Below are positions 1 through 5,760 of a stretch of DNA of 7,715 nucleotides, piece after piece. The stretch comes from an uncultured Campylobacter sp. (GTDB taxonomy: Bacteria > Campylobacterota > Campylobacteria > Campylobacterales > Campylobacteraceae). The notes beneath the pieces are model-generated. The model ran no database searches and was not told the origin of the DNA. It saw only the letters and a program-made list of their open reading frames with translations. Position numbers and translations under genes: made by a program. The first letter of the stretch is position 1; each line of letters starts with the position of its first letter. The DNA is taken from contig NZ_CALKTL010000036.1 in NCBI RefSeq assembly GCF_937997405.1, positions 1 to 7,715 of the forward strand. Direction: 5' to 3'.

Positions 1-115
1 AAGAGTATAGGCTTGCAACTGGATTTTAGGACTGACCCATTACTAATGCAGTAAGACAATAATGACTTCTTTGTATAGGAATTATATCAAACTGCAATCT
101 TTTAAAATCTATCAC

Positions 116-154
116 AAAAAAAAGTCCATAAACCCTTATAGAGTCTATGGACTT
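116..154 (-). terminator. Intrinsic terminator after the S16 fragment
   Basis: On the minus strand a perfect 9-bp stem, AAGTCCATA (154-146) with TATGGACTT (130-122), is followed directly by eight T (123-116). The stem can be extended inward by five more pairs including two G-U, which leaves a five-base loop. It lies about 20 bases past the S16 stop codon. It belongs to the foreign segment and not to the transporter gene that appears to run through it. Confidence 0.85.
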
Positions 155-176
155 ATGCTTTAATAGCGAGCGAGGG

Positions 177-344
177 TTATGCCTCTGCTGGTGTCTCCTC
201 CGCAGGAGCCTCAGAAGATGTATTCTCAGCAGCCTGTGCTGCAACGGCAGCAGCCTTCTTGTCTGCAACCTTCTTAGCAATAGCCTCGTTAACCTTCTTC
301 TCAGCCTCGAGGTTCTGAGCAGCAGCAGCCTTCTTCGCGTCGAA
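177..344 (-). CDS. rpsP: Ribosomal protein S16, C-terminal fragment (Bacteroidetes type, foreign to this contig)
   Basis: Read on the minus strand from 344, the sequence gives 55 codons and then TAA at 177-179. The peptide begins FDAKKAAAAQNLEAEKKVNE and ends in an Ala/Glu/Pro-rich stretch (APAEETPAEA). Bacteroidetes, Prevotella in particular, are known for S16 proteins with a long Ala-Lys-Glu-rich tail after the conserved S16 domain, and this reads like the end of such a tail. The conserved N-terminal S16 domain is absent because the gene is cut at 341-344, where Campylobacter transporter sequence begins in another frame. A strong terminator follows the stop, as expected for the end of a real gene. 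Codon choice (GCT, AAG, GAG) differs from the GCG/AAA/TTT style of the flanking Campylobacter genes. The alternative, any other low-complexity Ala/Lys protein, is less likely but cannot be excluded from a tail alone. Confidence 0.75.
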   Translation of the reverse strand, partial: FDAKKAAAAQNLEAEKKVNEAIAKKVADKKAAAVAAQAAENTSSEAPAEETPAEA

Positions 345-1141
345 AAGATGATGTCTGCGTAGCTGATCGTAGCTACTATGCCCGCTTTGCGCGTTGCGGC
401 GTAGGCCTTGGTGATGTAGGTTTGATAAAACAGCCCCAACAGCCCCACAAGCACGGCAAAGAGCCAGCCCTGCGCGTTTGGAATTTTAAATTTGCAAAGC
501 ATAAAACTCAGCGCGGGCGCATCTATAAATTCCGCCGCTATCATAAGCGCTGCGGGCATTAGCGTGCCGGCAAGAAGCGCCGAGAGGATGATCGTATCGG
601 AGCTATAGTATTTGCGCAGCCCACGTACGGAGGTAAGCGCCATTGCGGCGAATAATCCGCTTAAAATTCCAAAAACATCGCTCGGCTGTAAGCCAAACTG
701 CGGCTGAATCACCAAAATAATTCCCGCAAATCCGAGACAGACCGAGAACCAGCCCATCGTGCCGAATTTTTCGCCGAGGGTAAAATACGCGATGATCGCC
801 GTCCAAATGGGCGCTGTTTTTTGAAAGGTAAATGCCTCGCCGAGGCTGATGTTGGTGACATTATAAAAAAATACCATCAGCCCCAAAATCCCGATAATGC
901 CGCGAAACGCGAGCGTAAAAGGATGACCGCCTTTGTTTGCGAAGCGTGCCGTACGGGGACGAGCCTTGATTTTATAAAGCAGGATCAAAAGTCCGGGCAG
1001 GTTGCGAAAGAGCACGACCTCAAGCGATGAAATTTGCGCGCCCAAAAGCTTGGCAAAAACGCCCGTAAGAGAGTTGTAAAAGCACGCCATCAGCATATAA
1101 TACACGCTTAGATGGTGCAGCAAGAAGTTGTTGTATTTCAT
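341..1141 (-). CDS. EamA/DMT-family membrane transporter, 3' end lost at a chimeric junction
   Basis: This is an inner-membrane permease of the drug/metabolite transporter superfamily with two EamA repeats; the substrate is unknown. The start ATG at 1141-1139 is preceded by AAAGGGG at a normal distance, and a -10 box lies further upstream. About 266 residues are genuine. Hydrophobic segments lie near residues 12-30, 38-57, 80-95, 105-122, 130-147, 155-172, 183-203 and 226-240, with another beginning near 254. Family-typical stretches include LFRN (44-47), GEAFTFQKTAPIWTA in repeat one, and ITKAYA followed by AGIVATISYADIIFS in repeat two. Family members are about 290-300 residues, so roughly the last 30 residues and a final helix are missing. 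The reading frame stays open to position 26, but that tail (Arg/Leu-rich) is the S16 gene read in the wrong frame and is not transporter sequence. The gene diverges from der. Confidence 0.85.
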
Positions 1142-1163
1142 CGCGCCCCTTTAAATTTGCGGA

Positions 1164-1169
1164 ATTATA
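1164..1169 (-). promoter_or_regulatory. -10 box of the transporter gene promoter
   Basis: On the minus strand TATAAT spans 1169-1164, about 23 bases upstream of the transporter ATG, and is preceded by an A/T-rich stretch (1177-1196). Campylobacter sigma-70 promoters rely on a strong -10 and A/T-rich upstream sequence rather than on a conserved -35, and this fits. The inferred leader is about 15 bases long and contains the ribosome binding site. Confidence 0.55.
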
Positions 1170-1479
1170 CACGCATAATGATTAAATTTTAATATTCCGC
1201 CGCGCCGCCTGCTTTTGCGCGTTTGGACGCGACGGCTCGTTTTTGCAATTCGGCGCTTGTATGCGCAAAGCAGCCAAATTTGCGTAGCTGCGGGCTTTTA
1301 TGCTTTCGCGCAGTTGCGCCCGTTTTTTGTGTTTTGATCGCTAGCTTTCGTGCTCGGGTTTTGGTCTTTAAATTTTATAAAATTTACGCATCGCCCCGTT
1401 CTGCGCCGTCTGAGGCGATGAATCGCGCGCCTTGGCGTCTTTTTACGAGCAGTGTTTTGCTAGTGTCGCGATAAAATTT

Positions 1480-1493
1480 CGCTAAATTTAGCG
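1480..1493. repeat. 14-bp perfect palindrome CGCTAAATTTAGCG
   Basis: The sequence CGCTAAATTTAGCG is identical to its reverse complement and lies about 75-90 bases upstream of the der -10 box. It sits in a cluster of four AAATTT hexamers at 1474-1479, 1484-1489, 1497-1502 and 1507-1512. A loopless palindrome of this size could be a dimeric regulator site, but AAATTT is frequent throughout this genome, so the core may be background. Confidence 0.5.
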
Positions 1494-1568
1494 CCTAAAT
1501 TTCATAAAATTTTGCCGCCCGACTTGCGCGAGCGAGCGCGTAGAATTTGGCTTTAATCTATTTTTGGT

Positions 1569-1574
1569 TATAAT
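1569..1574 (+). promoter_or_regulatory. -10 box of the der operon promoter
   Basis: TATAAT at 1569-1574 follows a T-run (1560-1565) and periodic T-rich sequence further upstream, the usual Campylobacter sigma-70 layout. A start of transcription near 1581 would leave a leader of about 20 bases before the der GTG. It probably drives der, aroK and trpS together, because no other promoter is evident before 4922. Confidence 0.65.
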
Positions 1575-1589
1575 CGCGCCAAAAACTAC

Positions 1590-1594
1590 AAGGA
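1590..1594 (+). promoter_or_regulatory. Ribosome binding site fixing the GTG start of der
   Basis: AAGGA lies five bases before GTG at 1600. The upstream in-frame TTG at 1564 overlaps the promoter and has no such site. The ATG at 1598 is followed at once by TGA, so it cannot be the start. Confidence 0.65.
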
Positions 1595-1599
1595 CGAAT

Positions 1600-2985
1600 G
1601 TGAAAAGTTTGATCATCATCGGGCGCCCCAACGTCGGCAAGTCGAGCCTTTTTAACCGCCTAGCGGGCGCTCGTATCGCCATCACGAGCGACGTTGCGGG
1701 TACGACGCGCGATACTAATAGAGCCGAAGCCGAAATTTTCGATCGTCGCGTGCGCGTGATCGATTCGGGCGGCTTGGACGACGCCTCCGAGCTGTTTGCG
1801 CGCGTGCAGGCTAAGACGCTAAGCGAGGCAAAGAGCGCGGATTTGATAATCTTTATGACGGACGGCAAGCTGCTTCCAAGCGACGATGAGCGGCGGATAT
1901 TTTTCTCGCTACAGAGACTCGGCAAGCCCATCGCCCTGGCGGTCAATAAGATCGACGGCAAGCGCGACGAGGAGCGCAGCTGGGAGTTTAACGAATTCGG
2001 CGTTAAATTTTTCCCGATCTCCGTCTCGCACAACAGCGGCATCGATGAGCTGAAAGAGTGGATCTACGGCTTTTTGGATCCCGCGCCCGCAAGGCAGGAC
2101 GAGGATGAAATTTTTGATGATTTTATAGAGGGCTTTAACGACGAGGGCGAGCCGAAAGAGGGGCGCGACGAGGAATTTTATGCAGACAAGACCATCGGCG
2201 TGGGCATCATCGGGCGGGTAAACGTCGGCAAATCAAGCCTTCTAAACGCGCTTGTCGGCTCGCAGCGTTCGGTCGTGAGCGATTATGCGGGCACGACGAT
2301 CGATCCGGTGAACGAAAGCACGGAATTTGGGGGGCGCACGCTCGAGTTTATCGATACGGCGGGCATTCGCCGTCGCGGCAAGATCGAGGGCATCGAGCGC
2401 TTCGCGCTAAATCGCACCGAAAAAATCTTGCAAAACTCCGACATCGCGCTTTTGGTGCTTGACGCAAGCGAGCCGCTAAACGAGCTGGACGAGCGCATAG
2501 CGGGGCTTGCGGCTAAATTTGAACTAGGTCTAATCATAATTTTAAACAAATGGGATCTTTGCGAGCGCGATTACGACGAGTTTTGCCGCGATCTGCGCGA
2601 TAGGTTTAAATTTCTTTCCTACGCGCCGATCATCAGCGTCAGCGCGACGGACAGGAAGCGGATACATAAAATTTACCCGCTCATTTTGGAGGTTTATTCA
2701 AATTTCACGCGCAAGCTCGGCACCGCAAGGATCAATGAAGCGGTAGAGGCCGCGATAAAGGCGCATCCGATACCTCGTGAGCGGGGCAAATCGGTTAAAA
2801 TTTACTACGCCGCGCAGATCGGCTTTGCGCCGCCGAAGATCGCTCTTGTGATGAACCGCCCGCAAGCGCTGCATTTTAGCTACAAGCGCTATTTGATGAA
2901 CAGGCTGCGCGCGAGCTTTGCCCTTTTGGGCAGTCCGCTAGTGCTGCTGCCGCGCAAAAAAGGGGAGAGCGATGAAGAGCGGTAA
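1600..2985 (+). CDS. der: GTPase Der (EngA), ribosome assembly
   Basis: Der is an essential double-GTPase that acts in maturation of the 50S ribosomal subunit. With the GTG start the protein has 461 residues, close to the roughly 460 of C. jejuni Der. GTPase domain 1 shows the P-loop GRPNVGKS (8-15), switch GTTRD (34-38), DSGG (55-58) and NKID (116-119). An acidic linker (about 165-192) leads to GTPase domain 2 with GRVNVGKS (205-212), GTTID (231-235), DTAG (252-255) and NKWD (316-319). The last 110 or so residues form the KH-like RNA-contacting domain, ending in a basic tail. All nucleotide-binding motifs are intact. The start is set by AAGGA at 1590 and a TATAAT box at 1569. The end overlaps aroK by 14 bases, which implies translational coupling. 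Gene order der-aroK-trpS is that of C. jejuni, as I recall it. Confidence 0.96.
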   Translation: MKSLIIIGRPNVGKSSLFNRLAGARIAITSDVAGTTRDTNRAEAEIFDRRVRVIDSGGLDDASELFARVQAKTLSEAKSADLIIFMTDGKLLPSDDERRIFFSLQRLGKPIALAVNKIDGKRDEERSWEFNEFGVKFFPISVSHNSGIDELKEWIYGFLDPAPARQDEDEIFDDFIEGFNDEGEPKEGRDEEFYADKTIGVGIIGRVNVGKSSLLNALVGSQRSVVSDYAGTTIDPVNESTEFGGRTLEFIDTAGIRRRGKIEGIERFALNRTEKILQNSDIALLVLDASEPLNELDERIAGLAAKFELGLIIILNKWDLCERDYDEFCRDLRDRFKFLSYAPIISVSATDRKRIHKIYPLILEVYSNFTRKLGTARINEAVEAAIKAHPIPRERGKSVKIYYAAQIGFAPPKIALVMNRPQALHFSYKRYLMNRLRASFALLGSPLVLLPRKKGESDEER

Positions 2986-3943
2986 AATCGTGCTCATCGG
3001 CTTTATGGGGGTCGGTAAGGGCACGGTAGCACGGGCTCTGGCTGCGCAAAGCGGGATGTTCGCGCTTGATTGCGACGATATGATTGAAAGCTACGCCAAT
3101 AAAAAGATTGGGCAAATTTTTAAAGAGCAGGGCGAGCAGAGCTTTAGAAAGATGGAGGCGGGTCTTGCAAAATTTTTAGAAAAGTCCGTCCGCTGCGCCG
3201 TGATCTCCACGGGCGGCGGTTTTTACGCCGTGAAAAATTTAAATAAAATCGGCACCGTCGTGTATCTGAAATCAAGCTTTGAGGGGATTATTGATCGCTT
3301 AAAAAATAGCGAGAACGCGGAGAAAAAATTTGCCAAGCGCCCGCTGTTAGCGGATCTGCAAAAGGCCGCAGCGCTGCACGCTCAAAGAGACGGGGCGTAT
3401 GAAAAAAAGGCCGACATCGTAATCAACGTCGAAAATAAAAGCGTAAAAAAGATCGTAAAAGAAATTTGCTCCGCCTGCGACGGGCTAAATTTAAAAGGGA
3501 AAAAGATGTCTAAGCAGAAGTGCTCTGGCGGCGGCAAAAATTCCAAGCTGCACGGCAAAGAGGGCAAAAGCGATAAGCTTGAAAAGAAAGAGGCGCTAAA
3601 GCAAAAGCTGCGCGAGCTACTAGAGGGCTTAGAACGCGAGCAAATTCCAAAGCGGGTGATCGCGTGGCACTTCGATCTTTACGAGCCTTACGCGCTTGAG
3701 CTCGCGGGATCGAGCAGCTTTGATGCGGATGACGACGACTGGGCGTGCGAGGACGAGGATGAATTTTATCCGCAAAGCTCGCGCTTGCAGCTTGATTTTT
3801 TAAGCGAGCTTTCGTGGCGACAGGTTTTAAAAATGCTCGTGCAGGCTCTGCGCGAGCTGCGAGGGCAGATGCCTAGCGCTAAAATTTTTAAGTGCAAGCA
3901 CGTCGCCGTAGGCTTTATAGACGGCGATCTGATTTTGATTTAA
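2972..3943 (+). CDS. aroK: Shikimate kinase AroK with in-frame 145-residue C-terminal extension
   Basis: The first 168 or so of 323 residues are a shikimate kinase, which phosphorylates shikimate to shikimate-3-phosphate in chorismate synthesis. Visible are the P-loop GFMGVGKGT (10-18), DCD (33-35) with the shikimate-binding Asp35, Arg59, the glycine triplet 81-83, the lid RPLL (123-126) and Arg139. Residue 17, normally the Mg-contacting Ser or Thr after the P-loop Lys16, is Gly (codon GGC), followed by Thr18. Stand-alone Campylobacter and Helicobacter AroK proteins are about 160-170 residues, so residues 179-323 are extra. The ATG at 2972 lies four bases after AGGGGAG and inside the end of der. 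The junction with the extension (residues 169-178) looks like a former gene boundary, with its own ribosome binding site and ATG at 3506. It may therefore be a true fusion, a lost stop codon, or two overlapping products. The stop codon is two bases short of the trpS ribosome binding site core. Confidence 0.88.
   Translation: MKSGKIVLIGFMGVGKGTVARALAAQSGMFALDCDDMIESYANKKIGQIFKEQGEQSFRKMEAGLAKFLEKSVRCAVISTGGGFYAVKNLNKIGTVVYLKSSFEGIIDRLKNSENAEKKFAKRPLLADLQKAAALHAQRDGAYEKKADIVINVENKSVKKIVKEICSACDGLNLKGKKMSKQKCSGGGKNSKLHGKEGKSDKLEKKEALKQKLRELLEGLEREQIPKRVIAWHFDLYEPYALELAGSSSFDADDDDWACEDEDEFYPQSSRLQLDFLSELSWRQVLKMLVQALRELRGQMPSAKIFKCKHVAVGFIDGDLILI
3495..3500 (+). promoter_or_regulatory. Internal ribosome binding site inside the aroK frame
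   Basis: AAGGGA lies five bases before the in-frame ATG at 3506, after an A/T-rich stretch resembling the short gaps between genes in this region. It would allow the extension to be made as a separate 145-residue protein. Confidence 0.45.
3506..3943 (+). CDS. Unknown 145-residue module: AroK extension or separate protein
   Basis: I do not recognise this protein. It is residues 179-323 of the long aroK frame. It starts with a Lys/Gly/Ser-rich stretch (179-202), then a charged helix likely to be alpha-helical or coiled coil (203-224). A compact part follows with HFDLYEPYALEL (233-244), a strongly acidic FDADDDDWACEDEDEF (250-265), another helix (about 272-295) and a C-terminal strand VAVGFIDGDLILI. 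No membrane segment or signal peptide is visible. The mix of Trp, Tyr and conserved-looking blocks suggests a folded soluble domain rather than random readthrough. The pattern F-D-x(4)-DWAC is a handle for a profile search. Whether it is translated from 3506, from 2972 or from both cannot be decided here. It is an alternative to, and lies within, the 2972-3943 entry. Confidence 0.5.
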   Translation: MSKQKCSGGGKNSKLHGKEGKSDKLEKKEALKQKLRELLEGLEREQIPKRVIAWHFDLYEPYALELAGSSSFDADDDDWACEDEDEFYPQSSRLQLDFLSELSWRQVLKMLVQALRELRGQMPSAKIFKCKHVAVGFIDGDLILI

Positions 3944-3948
3944 AGGAG
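3943..3948 (+). promoter_or_regulatory. Ribosome binding site deciding the trpS start
   Basis: AAGGAG begins on the last base of the aroK stop codon. It is two bases from the ATG at 3951 and five from the ATG at 3954, so the second ATG is favoured. The second also gives the usual family start MRILTG. Confidence 0.6.
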
Positions 3949-3953
3949 CAATG

Positions 3954-4922
3954 ATGAGAATTTTAACGGGTCTTCAGCCTAGCGGCAAGCTGCATTTGGG
4001 CAACTACTTCGCGAGTATCAAGCAGATGGTAGATGCGCAAAACGCGGGCGAGCAGATGTTTATGTTTATCGCAAACTACCATGCGCTCACGTCCGTAAGC
4101 GACGGCGCAAAGCTTAAAAACTCCACCTACGAGGCCGCCGCGGCGTTTTTGTCTCTCGGGATCGATCCGAAAAAGACGGTGTTTTGGGTGCAAAGCGACG
4201 TGAAAGAGGTGTTGGAGCTTTACTGGATTTTAAGCGGATATGCGCCGATGGGGCTGCTCGAGCGAGCACACGCATACAAAGATAAGATCGCAAAGGGCTT
4301 TGAGAGCAAACACGATCTGTTCAGCTACCCCGTGCTGATGGCGGCGGACATCCTGCTATACAGCGCGGAGATCGTGCCCGTGGGCAAGGATCAGATCCAG
4401 CATGTCGAGATCGCTCGCGACATCGCGCTTAAATTTAACAACGCCCACGGCGAAATTTTAACTATTCCGCAAGCGCGCGTAAATGATGAAGTAGCGATCG
4501 TGCCGGGCACAGACGGCGCGAAGATGAGCAAGAGCTACGGCAATACGATCGATATTTTTGCAGATGCCGCGACGCTAAAGAAGCAAATTTCAAGTATCGT
4601 AACGACCTCCGAGCCGCTAGAGGCGCCTAAGCAGTGGCGCGGGTGTAATGTCTATAATATCGCGAAGCTGTTTTTAAGCGAAGCGGAGCAGGCGGAGCTG
4701 CAGGCTCGCTACGAGCGCGGAGGCGAGGGGCACGGGCATTTTAAGGCGTATCTAAACGAGCTAGTGCTTAGCTACTTCAAAGACGCGCGAGATAAATTCG
4801 AATACTATCAAAGCCACCGCGAAATTTTAGACGAGATGCTAAGGCAGGGCGCGCAAAGAGCGGCTGCGACGGCTGCTTCATTGATGCAAAAGGTTCGCGC
4901 CGCCGTGGGGATTTATCGCTAA
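3954..4922 (+). CDS. trpS: Tryptophan-tRNA ligase (class I)
   Basis: TrpS charges tRNA-Trp with tryptophan, using ATP, in the cytoplasm. The 322-residue product has normal length for bacterial TrpS (about 320-335). The N-terminus MRILTGLQPSGKLHLGNY carries the HIGH-type signature as HLGN (14-17), and KMSKS is at 190-194. Both are class I synthetase ATP-binding motifs and are intact. Other family blocks include the run around GLLERAHAYKDK, then PVLMAADILLY and VPVGKDQIQHVE, which shape the Trp/ATP site. The ATG at 3954 is chosen by spacing from AAGGAG and by family start; an ATG at 3951 would add one Met. It lies 10 bases after the aroK frame and 10 before the next gene, so it is in the same operon. 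In C. jejuni serS follows trpS, as I recall; here it does not. Confidence 0.96.
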   Translation: MRILTGLQPSGKLHLGNYFASIKQMVDAQNAGEQMFMFIANYHALTSVSDGAKLKNSTYEAAAAFLSLGIDPKKTVFWVQSDVKEVLELYWILSGYAPMGLLERAHAYKDKIAKGFESKHDLFSYPVLMAADILLYSAEIVPVGKDQIQHVEIARDIALKFNNAHGEILTIPQARVNDEVAIVPGTDGAKMSKSYGNTIDIFADAATLKKQISSIVTTSEPLEAPKQWRGCNVYNIAKLFLSEAEQAELQARYERGGEGHGHFKAYLNELVLSYFKDARDKFEYYQSHREILDEMLRQGAQRAAATAASLMQKVRAAVGIYR

Positions 4923-4932
4923 GGAGAGTGAG

Positions 4933-5430
4933 ATGACGGATTACGCTAGAGAAATTTTATCTGACGGCAAGCTGCTTCGGCAGAAGCTGGAAATTTTCTT
5001 GCAAACTCCTAGTAAGGTTGAAATTTACGCACGCGCCTGCGAGAAATTTTTCGCCGCGGGTAAGCAGCGCGAGTTAAATTACGTAAGTACGTGGAGCTGG
5101 TGGGGATTTTTCGGCACGCTGTTCTTTTTTCTGTACCGCAAGGAGTATAAATTTGCCGCAATGCTGTTTGCCTTTATAGTGATCTCCTGCTTTATTCCGT
5201 TTTTAGACGGGCACGATAGTGCCGTAGGGATCGCAGTCAGCGTTACTAGTGCGGCTATGGCGGAATATTTCGTTTGCTATAGATTTGTCGCGCTATTGGA
5301 TAAGCAGGACGATGAAGCCCTAAGACGGGGCGGCGGCGTGAATAGATGGGCGATATGGCTCGCGGTAATATTTTACGCTTTTGTCGCGATTGTGTTTGCG
5401 CTGATAATTTCAAACGGCGGCAAAGCTTAG
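4933..5430 (+). CDS. Small integral membrane protein, DUF2628-like
   Basis: The 165-residue protein has a soluble N-terminal part of about 50 residues rich in charged helices, then hydrophobic segments near 55-68, 73-91, 96-121 and 138-160, ending in a short polar tail. The block at 54-74 (Trp-Ser-Trp-Trp, Phe-rich, then LYRKEY) resembles the aromatic run followed by YRK found in DUF2628 proteins, called HrgC in some Helicobacter and Campylobacter annotations. No enzymatic motif is visible and no function is known to me. AAGGAGAG at 4921-4928 precedes the ATG, and the gene follows trpS by 10 bases, so it likely shares the operon without a clear functional link. It ends in TAG, and a 54-base gap follows. 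The family assignment is moderate; membrane location is strong. Confidence 0.75.
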   Translation: MTDYAREILSDGKLLRQKLEIFLQTPSKVEIYARACEKFFAAGKQRELNYVSTWSWWGFFGTLFFFLYRKEYKFAAMLFAFIVISCFIPFLDGHDSAVGIAVSVTSAAMAEYFVCYRFVALLDKQDDEALRRGGGVNRWAIWLAVIFYAFVAIVFALIISNGGKA

Positions 5431-5484
5431 TCATTTTAAACGGCTTCCGCGCTCAAAAACGCTAAATTTTAAAAAGGAGTAAGA

Positions 5485-5751
5485 ATGAAAGCGATCGTAA
5501 CGGTGATCGGTAAGGACAAGGTCGGCATTGTGGCGGGCGTTTCGGCCAAGCTCGCGCAGCTTGGACTAAACATAGACGACATCAGCCAGACGGTTTTGGA
5601 TGAGTTTTTCACAATGATGGCGGTGGTTTCCAGCGACAAAAAGCAGGACTTTACGGCTCTGCGCGAGGAGCTAAACGAGCTTGGCGAAAAGCTATAAGTA
5701 AAGATCAACATCCAAAGCTCGGCGATCTTTGACGCCATGCACAACATCTAA
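5485..5751 (+). pseudogene. ACT-domain protein (UPF0237 family), interrupted by an in-frame TAA
   Basis: UPF0237 proteins are single ACT domains of about 88-90 residues, thought to bind a small ligand such as an amino acid. The ATG at 5485 lies five bases after AAGGAG. The reading begins MKAIVTVIGKDKVGIVAGVS and includes NIDDISQ, the classic first half of the domain. After residue 70 (GEKL) comes TAA at 5695-5697. The same frame then continues VKINIQSSAIFDAMHNI and stops at TAA 5749-5751, which is exactly the expected end of the family. The full reading is 88 residues plus the stop at position 71. The frame is therefore preserved and a single base change (AAA or GAA to TAA) would explain it. 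The 70-residue product lacks the last beta-strand and C-terminus. It lies nine bases before the UPF0210 gene, its frequent partner. A sequencing error, a recent mutation or readthrough are all possible. Confidence 0.85.
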
Positions 5752-5760
5752 GGCGCCGAT

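Larger units (their letters stand above)
1142..1563. other. Divergent intergenic region between transporter and der
   Basis: About 420 bases hold no convincing gene. The 83-codon frame at 1223-1474 starts with TTG, has no ribosome binding site and gives a Cys/Arg/Phe-rich peptide that resembles no family I know. The edges carry promoter elements for both neighbours. The der-proximal part (1474-1512) has four AAATTT motifs, one of them inside a 14-bp palindrome. The middle is T-rich on the plus strand with weak inverted repeats (CATCGCC 1389-1395 with GGCGATG 1414-1420), which could be a decayed gene or an untranslated RNA, but nothing decides this. Confidence 0.6.

Noticed and set aside
1..54. 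Open plus-strand frame of 17 codons ending in TAA, possibly the end of a gene convergent with rpsP.
   Set aside because: Seventeen open codons are expected often by chance, and the peptide is too short to recognise.
1291..1328. CGGGC and GCCCG inverted repeat followed by six T, a possible terminator.
   Set aside because: The stem is only five pairs with a 22-base loop, and no gene ends upstream.
1223..1474. An 83-codon plus-strand frame starting with TTG in the intergenic region.
   Set aside because: No ribosome binding site, rare start, and Cys/Arg/Phe-rich composition with no familiar motif. It looks like chance openness in T-rich, G+C-rich DNA.
1762..1773. DSGG instead of DTGG in the first GTPase domain of Der.
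   Set aside because: As I recall, C. jejuni Der has the same DSGG, so it is a genus trait and not a defect.
1488..2042. Long minus-strand frame of 184 codons opposite der.
   Set aside because: It is the Ser/Arg/Leu-rich antisense shadow of a strongly conserved gene and has no independent signals.
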